Assembly: GCA_937899715.1 (NCBI GenBank) | Contig: CALCNX010000033.1 | Coordinates: 53,339-117,338, forward strand | DNA: 64,000 nucleotides | Origin: an uncultured bacterium | GTDB taxonomy: Bacteria; Bacteroidota; Ignavibacteria; Kapaibacteriales; UBA4661 | Reading direction: 5' to 3' | Part shown: piece after piece, positions 1 to 7,960 of the stretch | Layout: the number at the start of each line of letters is the position of its first letter | Numbering within the stretch: position 1 is the first letter of the stretch | Notes under the pieces: model-generated | What the model was told of the DNA's origin: nothing | Databases searched by the model: none | What the model saw: only the letters and a program-made list of their open reading frames with translations | Position numbers and translations under genes: made by a program

Positions 1-21
1 GAAAGTCCTAAGGTCATAAAA

Positions 22-903
22 TTATGCTATACGATGCCTCTCATGCATCCTTCGTTTGTGACCACTTGTATAGTGCAAATAGCTTCGATGTGGTTCGTAA
101 TGTTCCTCAGCAGTAAAAGGAGCGTGAAATCTCTCATTCAAAAGATCGTTTCGTACAAAAAAAGCATTTGCTCCTGCGAAGTTGCAACCAACAAGCCTAT
201 AGCCTAATTCCGTTCCTAAATGCTCAAATGCTTTCAGACTTGCGCCAAATCCAATGCTGCCATCCCACATCCATGCAGGGTCGTATTTTTTTATCCACAT
301 AGTTGGTGGTGGAAATGTAGCGTTATACTCCACGACGACAACACGTGGACGATATGCCGCAAGCATCTTCCAGACATGATAGTCGTTGCCGTCAATATCT
401 ATTGAAAGCAGGTCGAATTCCTTCGGAATGTTGTTTTGCTCGAAAAGTGCAACGATATTCTCTGCTGTGATAAAGGTTTCTTGGATGCGAAGGCTCTTGG
501 CGGCTATTTCGCGGGAGAACTCACTCTGAATAAATTCTACCGAAGGATGATGTCCTTCCAGCCAAACTCCCTGCCAGTCCTTGATAAGCAAATAAGCCGT
601 GTTATTCTCCAAGCCATTGCCAACGCCGAATTCCACAAAAAATTTATCTGTTGTGCCGATACGGTTGAAAATTTCTTCAATAATTCCGTCTTCGCCATTT
701 TGCGAATACACTTTATGCTCAAAGCGATTTAATCGTTGTGATGATGCGTAGCGTGGATTTTGAAAAAGATGCCGTTGGATAAAATCTTCGGTCTCAATCT
801 CCAACAAGCGAGAAAGTTTGTGATTGGCGTTACTGGAATGCCAGAGGCGAGAAAGAGTATTTTTGAATGAACTGAGCATGAAGAAACGGAGGTTGATTTT
901 CAT
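22..903 (-). CDS. FkbM/SAM-methyltransferase-like protein
   Basis: This 293-residue protein resembles Rossmann-fold methyltransferases of the FkbM type. A glycine-rich motif (FVEFGVGNGLENNTAYLL) near residue 90 fits a SAM-binding loop, DLLSIDIDGNDYHVW fits the acidic second motif, and an N-terminal SQNGEDGIIEEIF segment is typical of this group. The substrate is unknown; relatives often sit in polysaccharide or secondary-metabolite loci, but nothing here confirms that. There is no clear Shine-Dalgarno sequence before the ATG at 903, and a terminator-like hairpin ends only five bases upstream of it. The second Met (ATG at 879) is therefore a possible alternative start. It lies 63 bp downstream of nuoI on the same strand. 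Confidence 0.7.
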   Translation of the reverse strand: MKINLRFFMLSSFKNTLSRLWHSSNANHKLSRLLEIETEDFIQRHLFQNPRYASSQRLNRFEHKVYSQNGEDGIIEEIFNRIGTTDKFFVEFGVGNGLENNTAYLLIKDWQGVWLEGHHPSVEFIQSEFSREIAAKSLRIQETFITAENIVALFEQNNIPKEFDLLSIDIDGNDYHVWKMLAAYRPRVVVVEYNATFPPPTMWIKKYDPAWMWDGSIGFGASLKAFEHLGTELGYRLVGCNFAGANAFFVRNDLLNERFHAPFTAEEHYEPHRSYLHYTSGHKRRMHERHRIA

Positions 904-908
904 GGAAA

Positions 909-943
909 AGTCGTAGCACTATCGGTGAAGAAGGGCTACGACT
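909..943 (-). terminator. Hairpin, probable terminator of nuoI
   Basis: A perfect 9-bp stem, AGTCGTAGC (909-917) and GCTACGACT (935-943), is followed in the minus direction by TTTTCC. It lies directly after nuoI and directly before the annotated start of the next gene, so it may terminate nuoI transcription or attenuate read-through. Confidence 0.5.
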
Positions 944-966
944 ATAAGATTTATTAGCTAGGATAT

Positions 967-1494
967 TTATGTTGTCTGCGAAGGCTCGTAGTACTGATGT
1001 GAACGGAGATATTCAAGGCGGTCTTGAAGTTGCGCCATCGGGACAAGAAGTTTATCTTTACCCAAGATTGCATCTTCGCGGTTGGTGTAAATCATTTCGT
1101 AGTCTTTACTCATTACGATAGCTTCTTCGGGACAGACTTCCTCGCAGAAACCACAAAAAATGCAGCGGAGCATATTAATTTCAAATTTTTCAGGATAGCG
1201 TTCTTTGTCTCGACTAAGCGTTTCTCCTGCTTGCACCTCAATTGCCAATGCAGGACAAACACGTGAGCATAGACCGCAGGCAACACAACGCTCACCAGAC
1301 TCCTCAAGTACCAACACCGGACGACCGCGATATGATCCCGTCGGTTCAAAACGCTCTTCGGGATAATTGCGTGTCATCTTCGGACCGATAGCGTGTTTGA
1401 AGGTTGTTGCAAGTCCTTTCGCTATCTCAGGGAGATAAATGCGTTCCCAGAAAGTCATTTTCTGGGCGCGTGTGTTGTCGGTACGGTTTGCCAT
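967..1494 (-). CDS. nuoI: NADH-quinone oxidoreductase subunit I (two 4Fe-4S ferredoxin subunit)
   Basis: This 175-residue protein is a NuoI-type subunit carrying the N6a/N6b clusters in the peripheral arm of complex I, which pass electrons towards quinone. Two ferredoxin motifs are visible: Cys70-x2-Cys73-x2-Cys76-x3-Cys80-Pro, and Cys111-x2-Cys114-x2-Cys117-x3-Cys121-Pro. The N-terminal ERIYLPEIAKGLATTFKH segment is the usual membrane-contacting helix, and the length is normal. No other nuo gene is near: the downstream neighbour is a methyltransferase-like gene and the upstream region is empty. It therefore appears as an orphan or split-operon subunit. A CAAAGATA element at 1575-1582 (TATCTTTG on the minus strand) could be its -7 box. 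Confidence 0.9.
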   Translation of the reverse strand: MANRTDNTRAQKMTFWERIYLPEIAKGLATTFKHAIGPKMTRNYPEERFEPTGSYRGRPVLVLEESGERCVACGLCSRVCPALAIEVQAGETLSRDKERYPEKFEINMLRCIFCGFCEEVCPEEAIVMSKDYEMIYTNREDAILGKDKLLVPMAQLQDRLEYLRSHQYYEPSQTT

Positions 1495-1785
1495 AGTGTA
1501 TTGAAAATATTGAAACTAACAATGATTATTTATTGCGTAGGTTTTGACAACTCGTTGTTGTATATCAGAAGGCTCAAAGATAGCAAATTTTCTGCATATA
1601 TGAGGATTCTTTGCTGCTCATTTTTCGAGCAGCTTCGCCACGTAATTCTTTCAGAAATGATAATCACAAAATTACAGGATTGCATTCATACAAAAAGAAA
1701 GTTGCAGTTTGCTGTATGAAGATTATTGACGTATCTTAAAGTTTGCTGGATTGAAATAATTTCCTTCACTCACAATCAAATTCAG
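1495..1785. promoter_or_regulatory. Divergent intergenic region
   Basis: This region separates nuoI (minus) from the NTF2-like gene (plus). On the minus strand TATCTTTG (1575-1582) matches the Bacteroidota TAnnTTTG -7 consensus, but I found no good -33 TTTG at the expected distance. No convincing gene is visible. Confidence 0.3.
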
Positions 1786-2247
1786 ATGAAAACCGCACCA
1801 ATACTTCTTCTTTTGGCAGTGGCATATATCGTTGCTCCTGCGCGCCTTTCGGCGCAAGTTTCTCCCGAAAAAGCCGTTCGCACGGTGCTGGATGCACAAG
1901 TACAGGCTTGGAATACGGGCAACATCGAAGAATTTATGCAAGGCTATTGGCAGTCGGATTCCTTGCGCTTTGCCTCTGGTGGAAGCGTCAAATACGGTTG
2001 GAAAACAACACTGGAACGGTATCGCAAAGGCTACCCTGATAAAGCAGCTATGGGTAAACTCACCTTCTCCAATCTTGAGACAACCATACTTTCCGCCGAT
2101 GCTGCCTTAGTCTTTGGGAAATGGGAACTCATGCGTGAACAAGACAAGACCGAAAAAGACCGTCCGCACGGACTTTTCACATTGACGTTCCGCAAAACGC
2201 CGCAGGGATGGAAAATTATTCACGACCATACATCTTCGGGGAATTGA
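1786..2247 (+). CDS. Secreted DUF4440/SnoaL-like (NTF2-fold) protein
   Basis: The ATG at 1786 gives 153 residues with a clear signal peptide (MKTAPILLLLAVAYIVAPARLSAQ). An open frame extends upstream only to a TTG and would bury this signal, so 1786 is preferred. The mature part looks like the DUF4440/YybH branch of the NTF2-like superfamily: an N-terminal helix (VLDAQVQAWNTGNIEEFMQ), an aromatic GYW segment, and the closing TLTFRKTPQGWKIIHDHTS strand pair. Such domains bind small ligands or act as cyclases/isomerases; the activity of this one is unknown. The product is expected in the periplasm or outside the cell. It stands 140 bp upstream of a histidine kinase on the same strand. Confidence 0.75.
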   Translation: MKTAPILLLLAVAYIVAPARLSAQVSPEKAVRTVLDAQVQAWNTGNIEEFMQGYWQSDSLRFASGGSVKYGWKTTLERYRKGYPDKAAMGKLTFSNLETTILSADAALVFGKWELMREQDKTEKDRPHGLFTLTFRKTPQGWKIIHDHTSSGN

Positions 2248-2388
2248 GGTGAAATCACACAAGATTGCCTGCATGGCGGAATTTTTCTTGTATTATTTCC
2301 GTCCTTTCTGAAGTTTCTGTTGTTCTTCAACGGAACTTTTCAGATTTTGCAACTCTGACATTCCTTACACTGCTTATTCCGGCTGATT

Positions 2389-3873
2389 ATGAAACGACGC
2401 ATTGGTATTCAACAGAAATTTGTGACGCTTGTACTGGTTCTTCTTGTAACAATTGGTGCATTTATCGCTCTCTTTTTCCCGCAGCGCCAAAAATCACAGA
2501 TGAATAAATACTTGAATGAAAAAATTCAAGTAACAGCACAGATTCTTGCCTACAATGCTCAGTTTGCGATTGCTTTTGACGACAAAGATGGAATGAAAAC
2601 TACGCTTGGTGTGCTTCCATCGCTGCCGGGCGTAAAGCTAGCTCTTGTGATAGATACACTAGGGAATGAATTTGGTGCTTACAAACCAGACAACACATAC
2701 CAGTCTTTAGCTCCTACTATTACAGCGCTTATCAAATCAGAAACGCTTGCCTCGAACCTCAAAATTATTGACATTGATGATATTGCGCTGTACGCAGAAC
2801 CTATCGTCTGGACGGATAACAATGCCCAACCGCCCAAACAAAGCGTGGTCGGTAAAGTAATTGTCGGTATCAGCCGCAAAGAATTGAATAACGATGCCTT
2901 CCAAAGCCTTTTGATTGCTCTCGGCATTGGTGCGGGGGTTGTTGTTCTTGGCGGTGTGATTATGCTTGTGCTTAGTAGCCGCCTTGTGAAGCCACTCAAA
3001 GTTTTGGCGCGTGCAGCAGGTAAGGTCTCTGCCGGTGATTTGGAATCAACAGTGAGTATCCACACAAACGATGAAGTAGAAGTATTGGCGAACTCGTTCA
3101 ATCATATGGTCGGGAACATACGCCGTGCGCTCGAAGAAGTCCAGAGTTCGCTCAAGAAAGCTGAAGAAGCCAATTCACGCAAAACCGAACTTCTCAGTAT
3201 CGTTTCGCACGACTTGAAAAGCCCGATTACGTCAGTCTTGGCAGCAATCAAACTTATTGAGATGGGTGATATTACCGAAGCCGAATTTCCCGAAGTGGGC
3301 GGTATGATTCGGCAATCCTGCGAGCGGATGATTGACCTTATCGAAAGCCTTCTTGCCAGTTCGGCGCTGGAAATGGGCAGAATTCAGGTCAATAAAACAA
3401 CGTGCAACGGGAAAGAGCTTATTGAGCGCGTTGTCGAAGCAAATAGCCTCAATCTTACGAACAAAGCTCAGACGCTTAACATCGAAACCAAAGGTCAAGA
3501 CTTTGAATTCTATGCCGATAAAGGGCTTATTCATCAGGTCTTGGAAAATTTCACCTCCAACGCCATCAAATATTCTCCATCGGAAACGACAATTACGGCA
3601 CGTGTGCTGGCGACTGCTGCCAGTATCCGTTTTGAAATTCAGGACGAAGGTCCGGGCTTGACTGATGAAGATAAGCAAAAATTGTTCGGCTTTTTCCAGC
3701 GCCTTTCTGCCCGTCCGACGGGCGGCGAATCCTCGCACGGCGTGGGCTTGGCAATCACGAAGCGCGTTGTGGATTTGCACAATGGTAAAATTTGGGCGGA
3801 AAGCGAATTGGGCAAAGGAACAACATTCATTGTTGAATTGCCAAGAAACACGGATATGCCGCTTGCCGCATAA
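2389..3873 (+). CDS. Membrane sensor histidine kinase (HAMP-HisKA-HATPase_c)
   Basis: This 494-residue two-TM sensor kinase has TM1 at about 10-30, an extracytoplasmic sensor domain at about 31-172 (Cache/CHASE8-like by position only), TM2 at about 173-197, a HAMP domain at about 198-250, a short coiled coil, the HisKA H-box SIVSHDLKSPI with His274, an N-box (FTSNAIKYS, Asn391), DEGPGL (419-424) and the G2 box GGESSHGVGLAITK (445-458). All catalytic boxes are intact. No response regulator is adjacent, so its partner must be encoded elsewhere. The ARPTGGESS sequence ahead of the G2 box closely matches the second kinase in the window (27024-29114), suggesting the same subfamily. Confidence 0.92.
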   Translation: MKRRIGIQQKFVTLVLVLLVTIGAFIALFFPQRQKSQMNKYLNEKIQVTAQILAYNAQFAIAFDDKDGMKTTLGVLPSLPGVKLALVIDTLGNEFGAYKPDNTYQSLAPTITALIKSETLASNLKIIDIDDIALYAEPIVWTDNNAQPPKQSVVGKVIVGISRKELNNDAFQSLLIALGIGAGVVVLGGVIMLVLSSRLVKPLKVLARAAGKVSAGDLESTVSIHTNDEVEVLANSFNHMVGNIRRALEEVQSSLKKAEEANSRKTELLSIVSHDLKSPITSVLAAIKLIEMGDITEAEFPEVGGMIRQSCERMIDLIESLLASSALEMGRIQVNKTTCNGKELIERVVEANSLNLTNKAQTLNIETKGQDFEFYADKGLIHQVLENFTSNAIKYSPSETTITARVLATAASIRFEIQDEGPGLTDEDKQKLFGFFQRLSARPTGGESSHGVGLAITKRVVDLHNGKIWAESELGKGTTFIVELPRNTDMPLAA

Positions 3874-3951
3874 AATCTAATACTACCGTGAGTATTGCAG
3901 CCCCAATATGCGTGGCAATACTCATTCTACATTTATCACAAACTCTCTTCT

Positions 3952-4779
3952 ATGTTCCCAGACCAAACTCTTGCCAAGCGCATCGAAACAGCCCAAGCAC
4001 AAAACCAGATAGATTATGCCGATTCATGTCGTAAACTCCAATGCAGCACACCCGCCGTTGTTATATCGGTGGGCAGTGGTGCAGCTCTCTATGCGGGCGT
4101 GGAATCACCGCTCACGCAATCGTTCGGTTTGGGACTTGAGGGCAGCGATACGACCGAAAGCGCCATAGAAAACCAACTTGACACACTCGAAGAGTTTTTC
4201 TTTTCTCGTGGCGCGGCTGCCTATATTGAAGTGTCAAATCTTGCTGATATGAACCTAACCCTTCTGCTTGGCAAGCGTGGCTATACCGTCTTAGAGTATT
4301 CTCATGTCTTGGGATTTAATCTTGGCAATCTTAAACATACCCCATCATCACTTCAACCATACCGTTTAGAGGTATCGGAAATAGAGACTGCTGCCGATGC
4401 AGTAGCTGCGGGCTTTTTGGAGCAAAATATCGGCGAAGGTGAAATCCCATCGGACTTCCGCGAGCTTTTTGTGGTATCGTTTCATACCACAGGCAGTTCA
4501 GGGTTTGCTGTAAAGCTCAATGGCGAAATTGCCGGTGCGGGCGGCATTACGATTCTGAACAATGTTGCAATGCTTTCCGGCGCAAGTACGCAGCCCAAAT
4601 TTCGCAATCGCGGTGTTCAGAAAGCGCTGATTATGGAGCGTCTGCGCTTTGCACACGATGCAGGATGCGATATTGCCGTTGTTACCACGCAGCCCGGTAC
4701 TGTCTCCCAGCGTAATATGCAAGCTATGAATTTTGAAATCTTGTATGCTCGCACGAAGTTTACAAAAATAATGCCCTGA
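3952..4779 (+). CDS. GNAT family N-acetyltransferase
   Basis: The ATG at 3952 gives 275 residues; a TTG-started extension to 3895 lacks support. The C-terminal half is a GNAT fold. The AGAGGITILNNVAMLSGAST strand region is followed by the acetyl-CoA pyrophosphate-binding loop PKFRNRGVQKAL (Q/RxxGxG/A type), then IMERLRFAHDAGCDIAVVTT, and the final QRNMQAMNFEILYARTKF strand. The N-terminal half (about 130 residues) is a divergent first GNAT-like or substrate module. The acceptor is unknown. The gene begins 78 bp after the histidine kinase and could be co-transcribed with it; it converges with the next gene, whose stop is only 30 bp away. Confidence 0.85.
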   Translation: MFPDQTLAKRIETAQAQNQIDYADSCRKLQCSTPAVVISVGSGAALYAGVESPLTQSFGLGLEGSDTTESAIENQLDTLEEFFFSRGAAAYIEVSNLADMNLTLLLGKRGYTVLEYSHVLGFNLGNLKHTPSSLQPYRLEVSEIETAADAVAAGFLEQNIGEGEIPSDFRELFVVSFHTTGSSGFAVKLNGEIAGAGGITILNNVAMLSGASTQPKFRNRGVQKALIMERLRFAHDAGCDIAVVTTQPGTVSQRNMQAMNFEILYARTKFTKIMP

Positions 4780-4809
4780 GTAAATAGTACCTTGAGAGTA
4801 AAAACTCCA

Positions 4810-7800
4810 TCACCGTGCCACTCGAACAAGTCCTGTCCAGCGACCATTCCCTGCGGTGTTCGAGACCGTATTCGACCGAATTTCGCAGTAATAAACCCCT
4901 GTTTCAAGGTTGTTTAGCTTGAGTGCAATATCCCACGCACCGCGCTCCATTGCTTGTGCCGGAAGTGAAGCTACGGCTGTTCCCAGCATTGAATATATCG
5001 TTACGGTGAGCGTTTGTGCTTCTTCAAGATTAACCTGTAAGGTTAATTCGTCATGTGCAGGGTCGGGGAAGTGGCGTACTTGAAGTATCTGTGAGGCTTG
5101 GAGTGCATTATTGCCCAGACGAGCGCCGAGGCGTACCACTGCATCGCATCGTGTTCCCGCAATGCGGTCTCCGGGTAAGCCCTCGCCTTGGAGAATAATC
5201 TGCTCGGTGATGCAAAATTTTGTAATCGTCATCGTGTCCCGATATACCGCCACCAGAGCCGGATTGAAGCATAGCGAAAAGGGGCGGGAACTTCCGGCGG
5301 GGACAACAAAAGGAAACTGTGAGGGTGGTAAAGAAAATTGCAAATTGCGGCTTAAAAACGCGCGTTCCAGTACAAACGGTACAATACCTGTATTTTGTAT
5401 CAGAATTGTTCCACACGTAAGCGATGTCGCGTTAGCACCCGTAAAACGATACTCGCTTATTCCTGCAAAATTATCACGCGAAAGCGTACGCAATCTACCA
5501 GCACTCGTATCGGGAGCCGCTACAAACCGTGCCGTAAAACCGGGAATAGTGTCTCGCACAGTTGTTACATTCCCAACCGAATCCGCAGCCGTCAGTGCAT
5601 ACACCGCATCTGCACGAGGGTCATTCACCGTAAGCGTTATTCGTAAGGGGCGTTTCGTGCTGTCTGTTGTGCTTGCTGCATCCGTGAACTGTGTTTGCCG
5701 TGCGGTCATGTTTTGGAGCGAAAGTTGCACGGGCGCTAAACCAGCATCGAATGTGCGATTATCCGCAAGGTCGAGCGTAATTGTACGATTGCACGAATCA
5801 GCACTGCGCTGCACCATAGGCGGCAGTCTGTCTTGACCGGTTTCAATGCGAATAGCCAACACCTTGCGTGTCAGACAGCCGTTGCTAATCGTGAGCGTAT
5901 CCGAAAATATGCCATCCTCATCCGAGCGAAAGCAGTATTCTACTGTTCCTGTAGAACTCGGTTCTATGCGCGTTACAGCACTGCGGGGCGTAAACTGAGG
6001 TGAAGATTGTGTAAATCCTACACTCTGCACGGTTTGGTTGGTTGCGCCGTAATTTGCAACTGGTATGCGGAAGCAGTAATTGCGCCCCGTTGCAAGCCGC
6101 ATGATTGCTGTTGTCGAAGAAACGGCATCGGTGCGAATGGTGGGATTGGGATGCACTGTGAAGCCCGGCACAACCACACGCTGTACTGTCCGTAAATCCA
6201 ATGAATCAACAACGACAAGCCCCAATGCACCGTCTTCGTAGGGGTTGATTAAATCTGCTTGGAAGCCAAGCGAATCTGCCGGACGCGACAGCGCACCAAA
6301 GCGAAAACGGATATTGCGCTGTGATGAGCGGAGTGTATCGTAGAAAAAAATCTTCGAGTCGGTAAAGGCGCTGTCGAATGCCTTACCGCTAATGCCTGTA
6401 CAGGAGCGCTGCACAGCAATTTGCGGAGAGCGAATATCCGTTTCAAAGCGCTGTCCGCCAATATAACCGTACGAATTTGCCCGCCCATAGCCAGCAACGG
6501 TAATACCAAAAGCCGTATCAGCACTAATGCTGTGTCTTCCCTCACTAATACGCACAGAGGCGTATGAATACTCCGTGTCTCGAATGCGTTGGAATGATTG
6601 AATTGAGACGGTACTTCCATCTAGCACAACTGTTGTAGCCTTGGTCGTCGGTACAATCATCGTCACATAATGTTCTTGGAAAGCAGGTTCGATGCGGTTC
6701 CCGTTAAATTGCGTACCTTGGACGCACACAAAGCGGTACCGCGTCAGAAACTGCTCCACCGGGGGAATAATTGCCAAGAACGGGTCGCCGAGCGCATTCT
6801 GTCCCCCTCCGCGAGCACTACATTTGTAGCCCGCCACAATCGCCGGCTCCGACGTAACAACGGAGGCAGCAGTGGTCATTGTCATTTCATAAAATGCTCC
6901 TGCCCGCAAGGTTGCTACGGTTGTACCATTCACGTTCACTACCGTATTGTCATATCCCGCGATGATACGGATGGGATCACAGCCATAGTCAGGAGCACCG
7001 GAACTTGGCGTGGGGTAAGGCACAACGAGCGCCGTTTTGCCCCAGACTTCTACGGGAAGCATTTGCTCAATAAGGCAATCGCGCGAGCCTGCACCGACTG
7101 GTATAGCAGCCCGCTCATGTCCACCATAGACTACAAGCGGCTTTGACGACACAATGCGCGAACCGGTCAAATCCTTCATCAGGTTATCTTGTGTTTGGGT
7201 GAGCGATACTAAATATCCCTGTCCTTGATTCAATACAATTGAATACGTCGTTGAATCACCATTCCACGTCTTCACTGTCGGCGTTATCGTCACGATGGTG
7301 CTGTCGTAAGCAGCCACCATAGCAAACTGCGACATTGTAGTCGTAGCAGTATTAATGCGGTTGCTATTATTTTGATAGAGAATGTTGCTTGGATAGGATG
7401 CTATGACGTACTCGCGCCCCAGAACATCCGTTGGAAAAGCGAGAAAACCATCGCTTGTGGTGTTAGCAATACTGAGACCATAGACCGTTACTTCTTCGTT
7501 GGCGGTGATATGGAATGTATTGCGCATAAAACCTTGCTCTGCAAGCTCCATATCGGAATATGGTAGTTCAAAGGTATAAATATCATTTGCAGCGATGGAA
7601 AATGTTTGTACACGTCGCTGCCCTGCAAGTGTATATTCGATTTGCCCTTGCGTTGCTCGCTCGGTTACGATATTGATGTAGAGTCGGTCGTATATGCTGT
7701 TTCCGTCGTGGTGATTGCGCGGAAAACCAAGCCAAAAATCTTTTCCTTTGCTATCGCGTATCGTTTTCGGTGAAATGGGGATGAACGGTAACGTAACAGC

Positions 7801-7902
7801 CGGGTCAACGAGTTGAGCAGATAACTCATTGCAAAATGGCTCACAAAATATTGCCATGCAAGACACAGCAAGGAAGAGAATACAATGCCGAAGAGTAGCC
7901 AT
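4810..7902 (-). CDS. Secreted IgGFc-binding-domain protein with T9SS type A sorting domain
   Basis: This 1030-residue exported protein starts with a signal peptide (about 1-30, ending ELSAQ). Residues of about 45-480 match the IgGFc-binding N-terminal domain seen in many T9SS cargo proteins; typical elements are GKDFWLGFPRNHH, EVTVYGLSIANTTSDGFLAFP and SSKPLVVYGGHERAAIP. The middle has repeated choice-of-anchor-like beta modules. The last 85 or so residues are a T9SS type A C-terminal domain: FPDPAHDELTLQV, then TLTVTIYSMLGTAVASLP, then LETGVYYCEI. The protein is expected on the cell surface or released; ligand unknown. It is downstream of the chemotaxis receptor gene on the same strand. Confidence 0.85.
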   Translation of the reverse strand: MATLRHCILFLAVSCMAIFCEPFCNELSAQLVDPAVTLPFIPISPKTIRDSKGKDFWLGFPRNHHDGNSIYDRLYINIVTERATQGQIEYTLAGQRRVQTFSIAANDIYTFELPYSDMELAEQGFMRNTFHITANEEVTVYGLSIANTTSDGFLAFPTDVLGREYVIASYPSNILYQNNSNRINTATTTMSQFAMVAAYDSTIVTITPTVKTWNGDSTTYSIVLNQGQGYLVSLTQTQDNLMKDLTGSRIVSSKPLVVYGGHERAAIPVGAGSRDCLIEQMLPVEVWGKTALVVPYPTPSSGAPDYGCDPIRIIAGYDNTVVNVNGTTVATLRAGAFYEMTMTTAASVVTSEPAIVAGYKCSARGGGQNALGDPFLAIIPPVEQFLTRYRFVCVQGTQFNGNRIEPAFQEHYVTMIVPTTKATTVVLDGSTVSIQSFQRIRDTEYSYASVRISEGRHSISADTAFGITVAGYGRANSYGYIGGQRFETDIRSPQIAVQRSCTGISGKAFDSAFTDSKIFFYDTLRSSQRNIRFRFGALSRPADSLGFQADLINPYEDGALGLVVVDSLDLRTVQRVVVPGFTVHPNPTIRTDAVSSTTAIMRLATGRNYCFRIPVANYGATNQTVQSVGFTQSSPQFTPRSAVTRIEPSSTGTVEYCFRSDEDGIFSDTLTISNGCLTRKVLAIRIETGQDRLPPMVQRSADSCNRTITLDLADNRTFDAGLAPVQLSLQNMTARQTQFTDAASTTDSTKRPLRITLTVNDPRADAVYALTAADSVGNVTTVRDTIPGFTARFVAAPDTSAGRLRTLSRDNFAGISEYRFTGANATSLTCGTILIQNTGIVPFVLERAFLSRNLQFSLPPSQFPFVVPAGSSRPFSLCFNPALVAVYRDTMTITKFCITEQIILQGEGLPGDRIAGTRCDAVVRLGARLGNNALQASQILQVRHFPDPAHDELTLQVNLEEAQTLTVTIYSMLGTAVASLPAQAMERGAWDIALKLNNLETGVYYCEIRSNTVSNTAGNGRWTGLVRVAR

Positions 7903-7960
7903 AGCAAGGGGGAACAGAGTAAAAAATCAAATGGTCATATCGTTTTAGCATAGCAAAAAT

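Noticed and set aside
1393..1719. A 108-residue plus-strand open frame over the nuoI start
   Set aside because: It overlaps nuoI on the opposite strand, has no Shine-Dalgarno and no protein-like composition.
3232..3780. A 182-residue minus-strand open frame
   Set aside because: It lies fully opposite the conserved kinase core of the HAMP histidine kinase, so it is a shadow.
5111..5836. A 241-residue plus-strand open frame inside the IgGFc-type gene
   Set aside because: It is the antisense shadow of a well supported minus-strand gene with signal peptide and T9SS tail; its composition is Arg/Ser/Val-rich and not protein-like.
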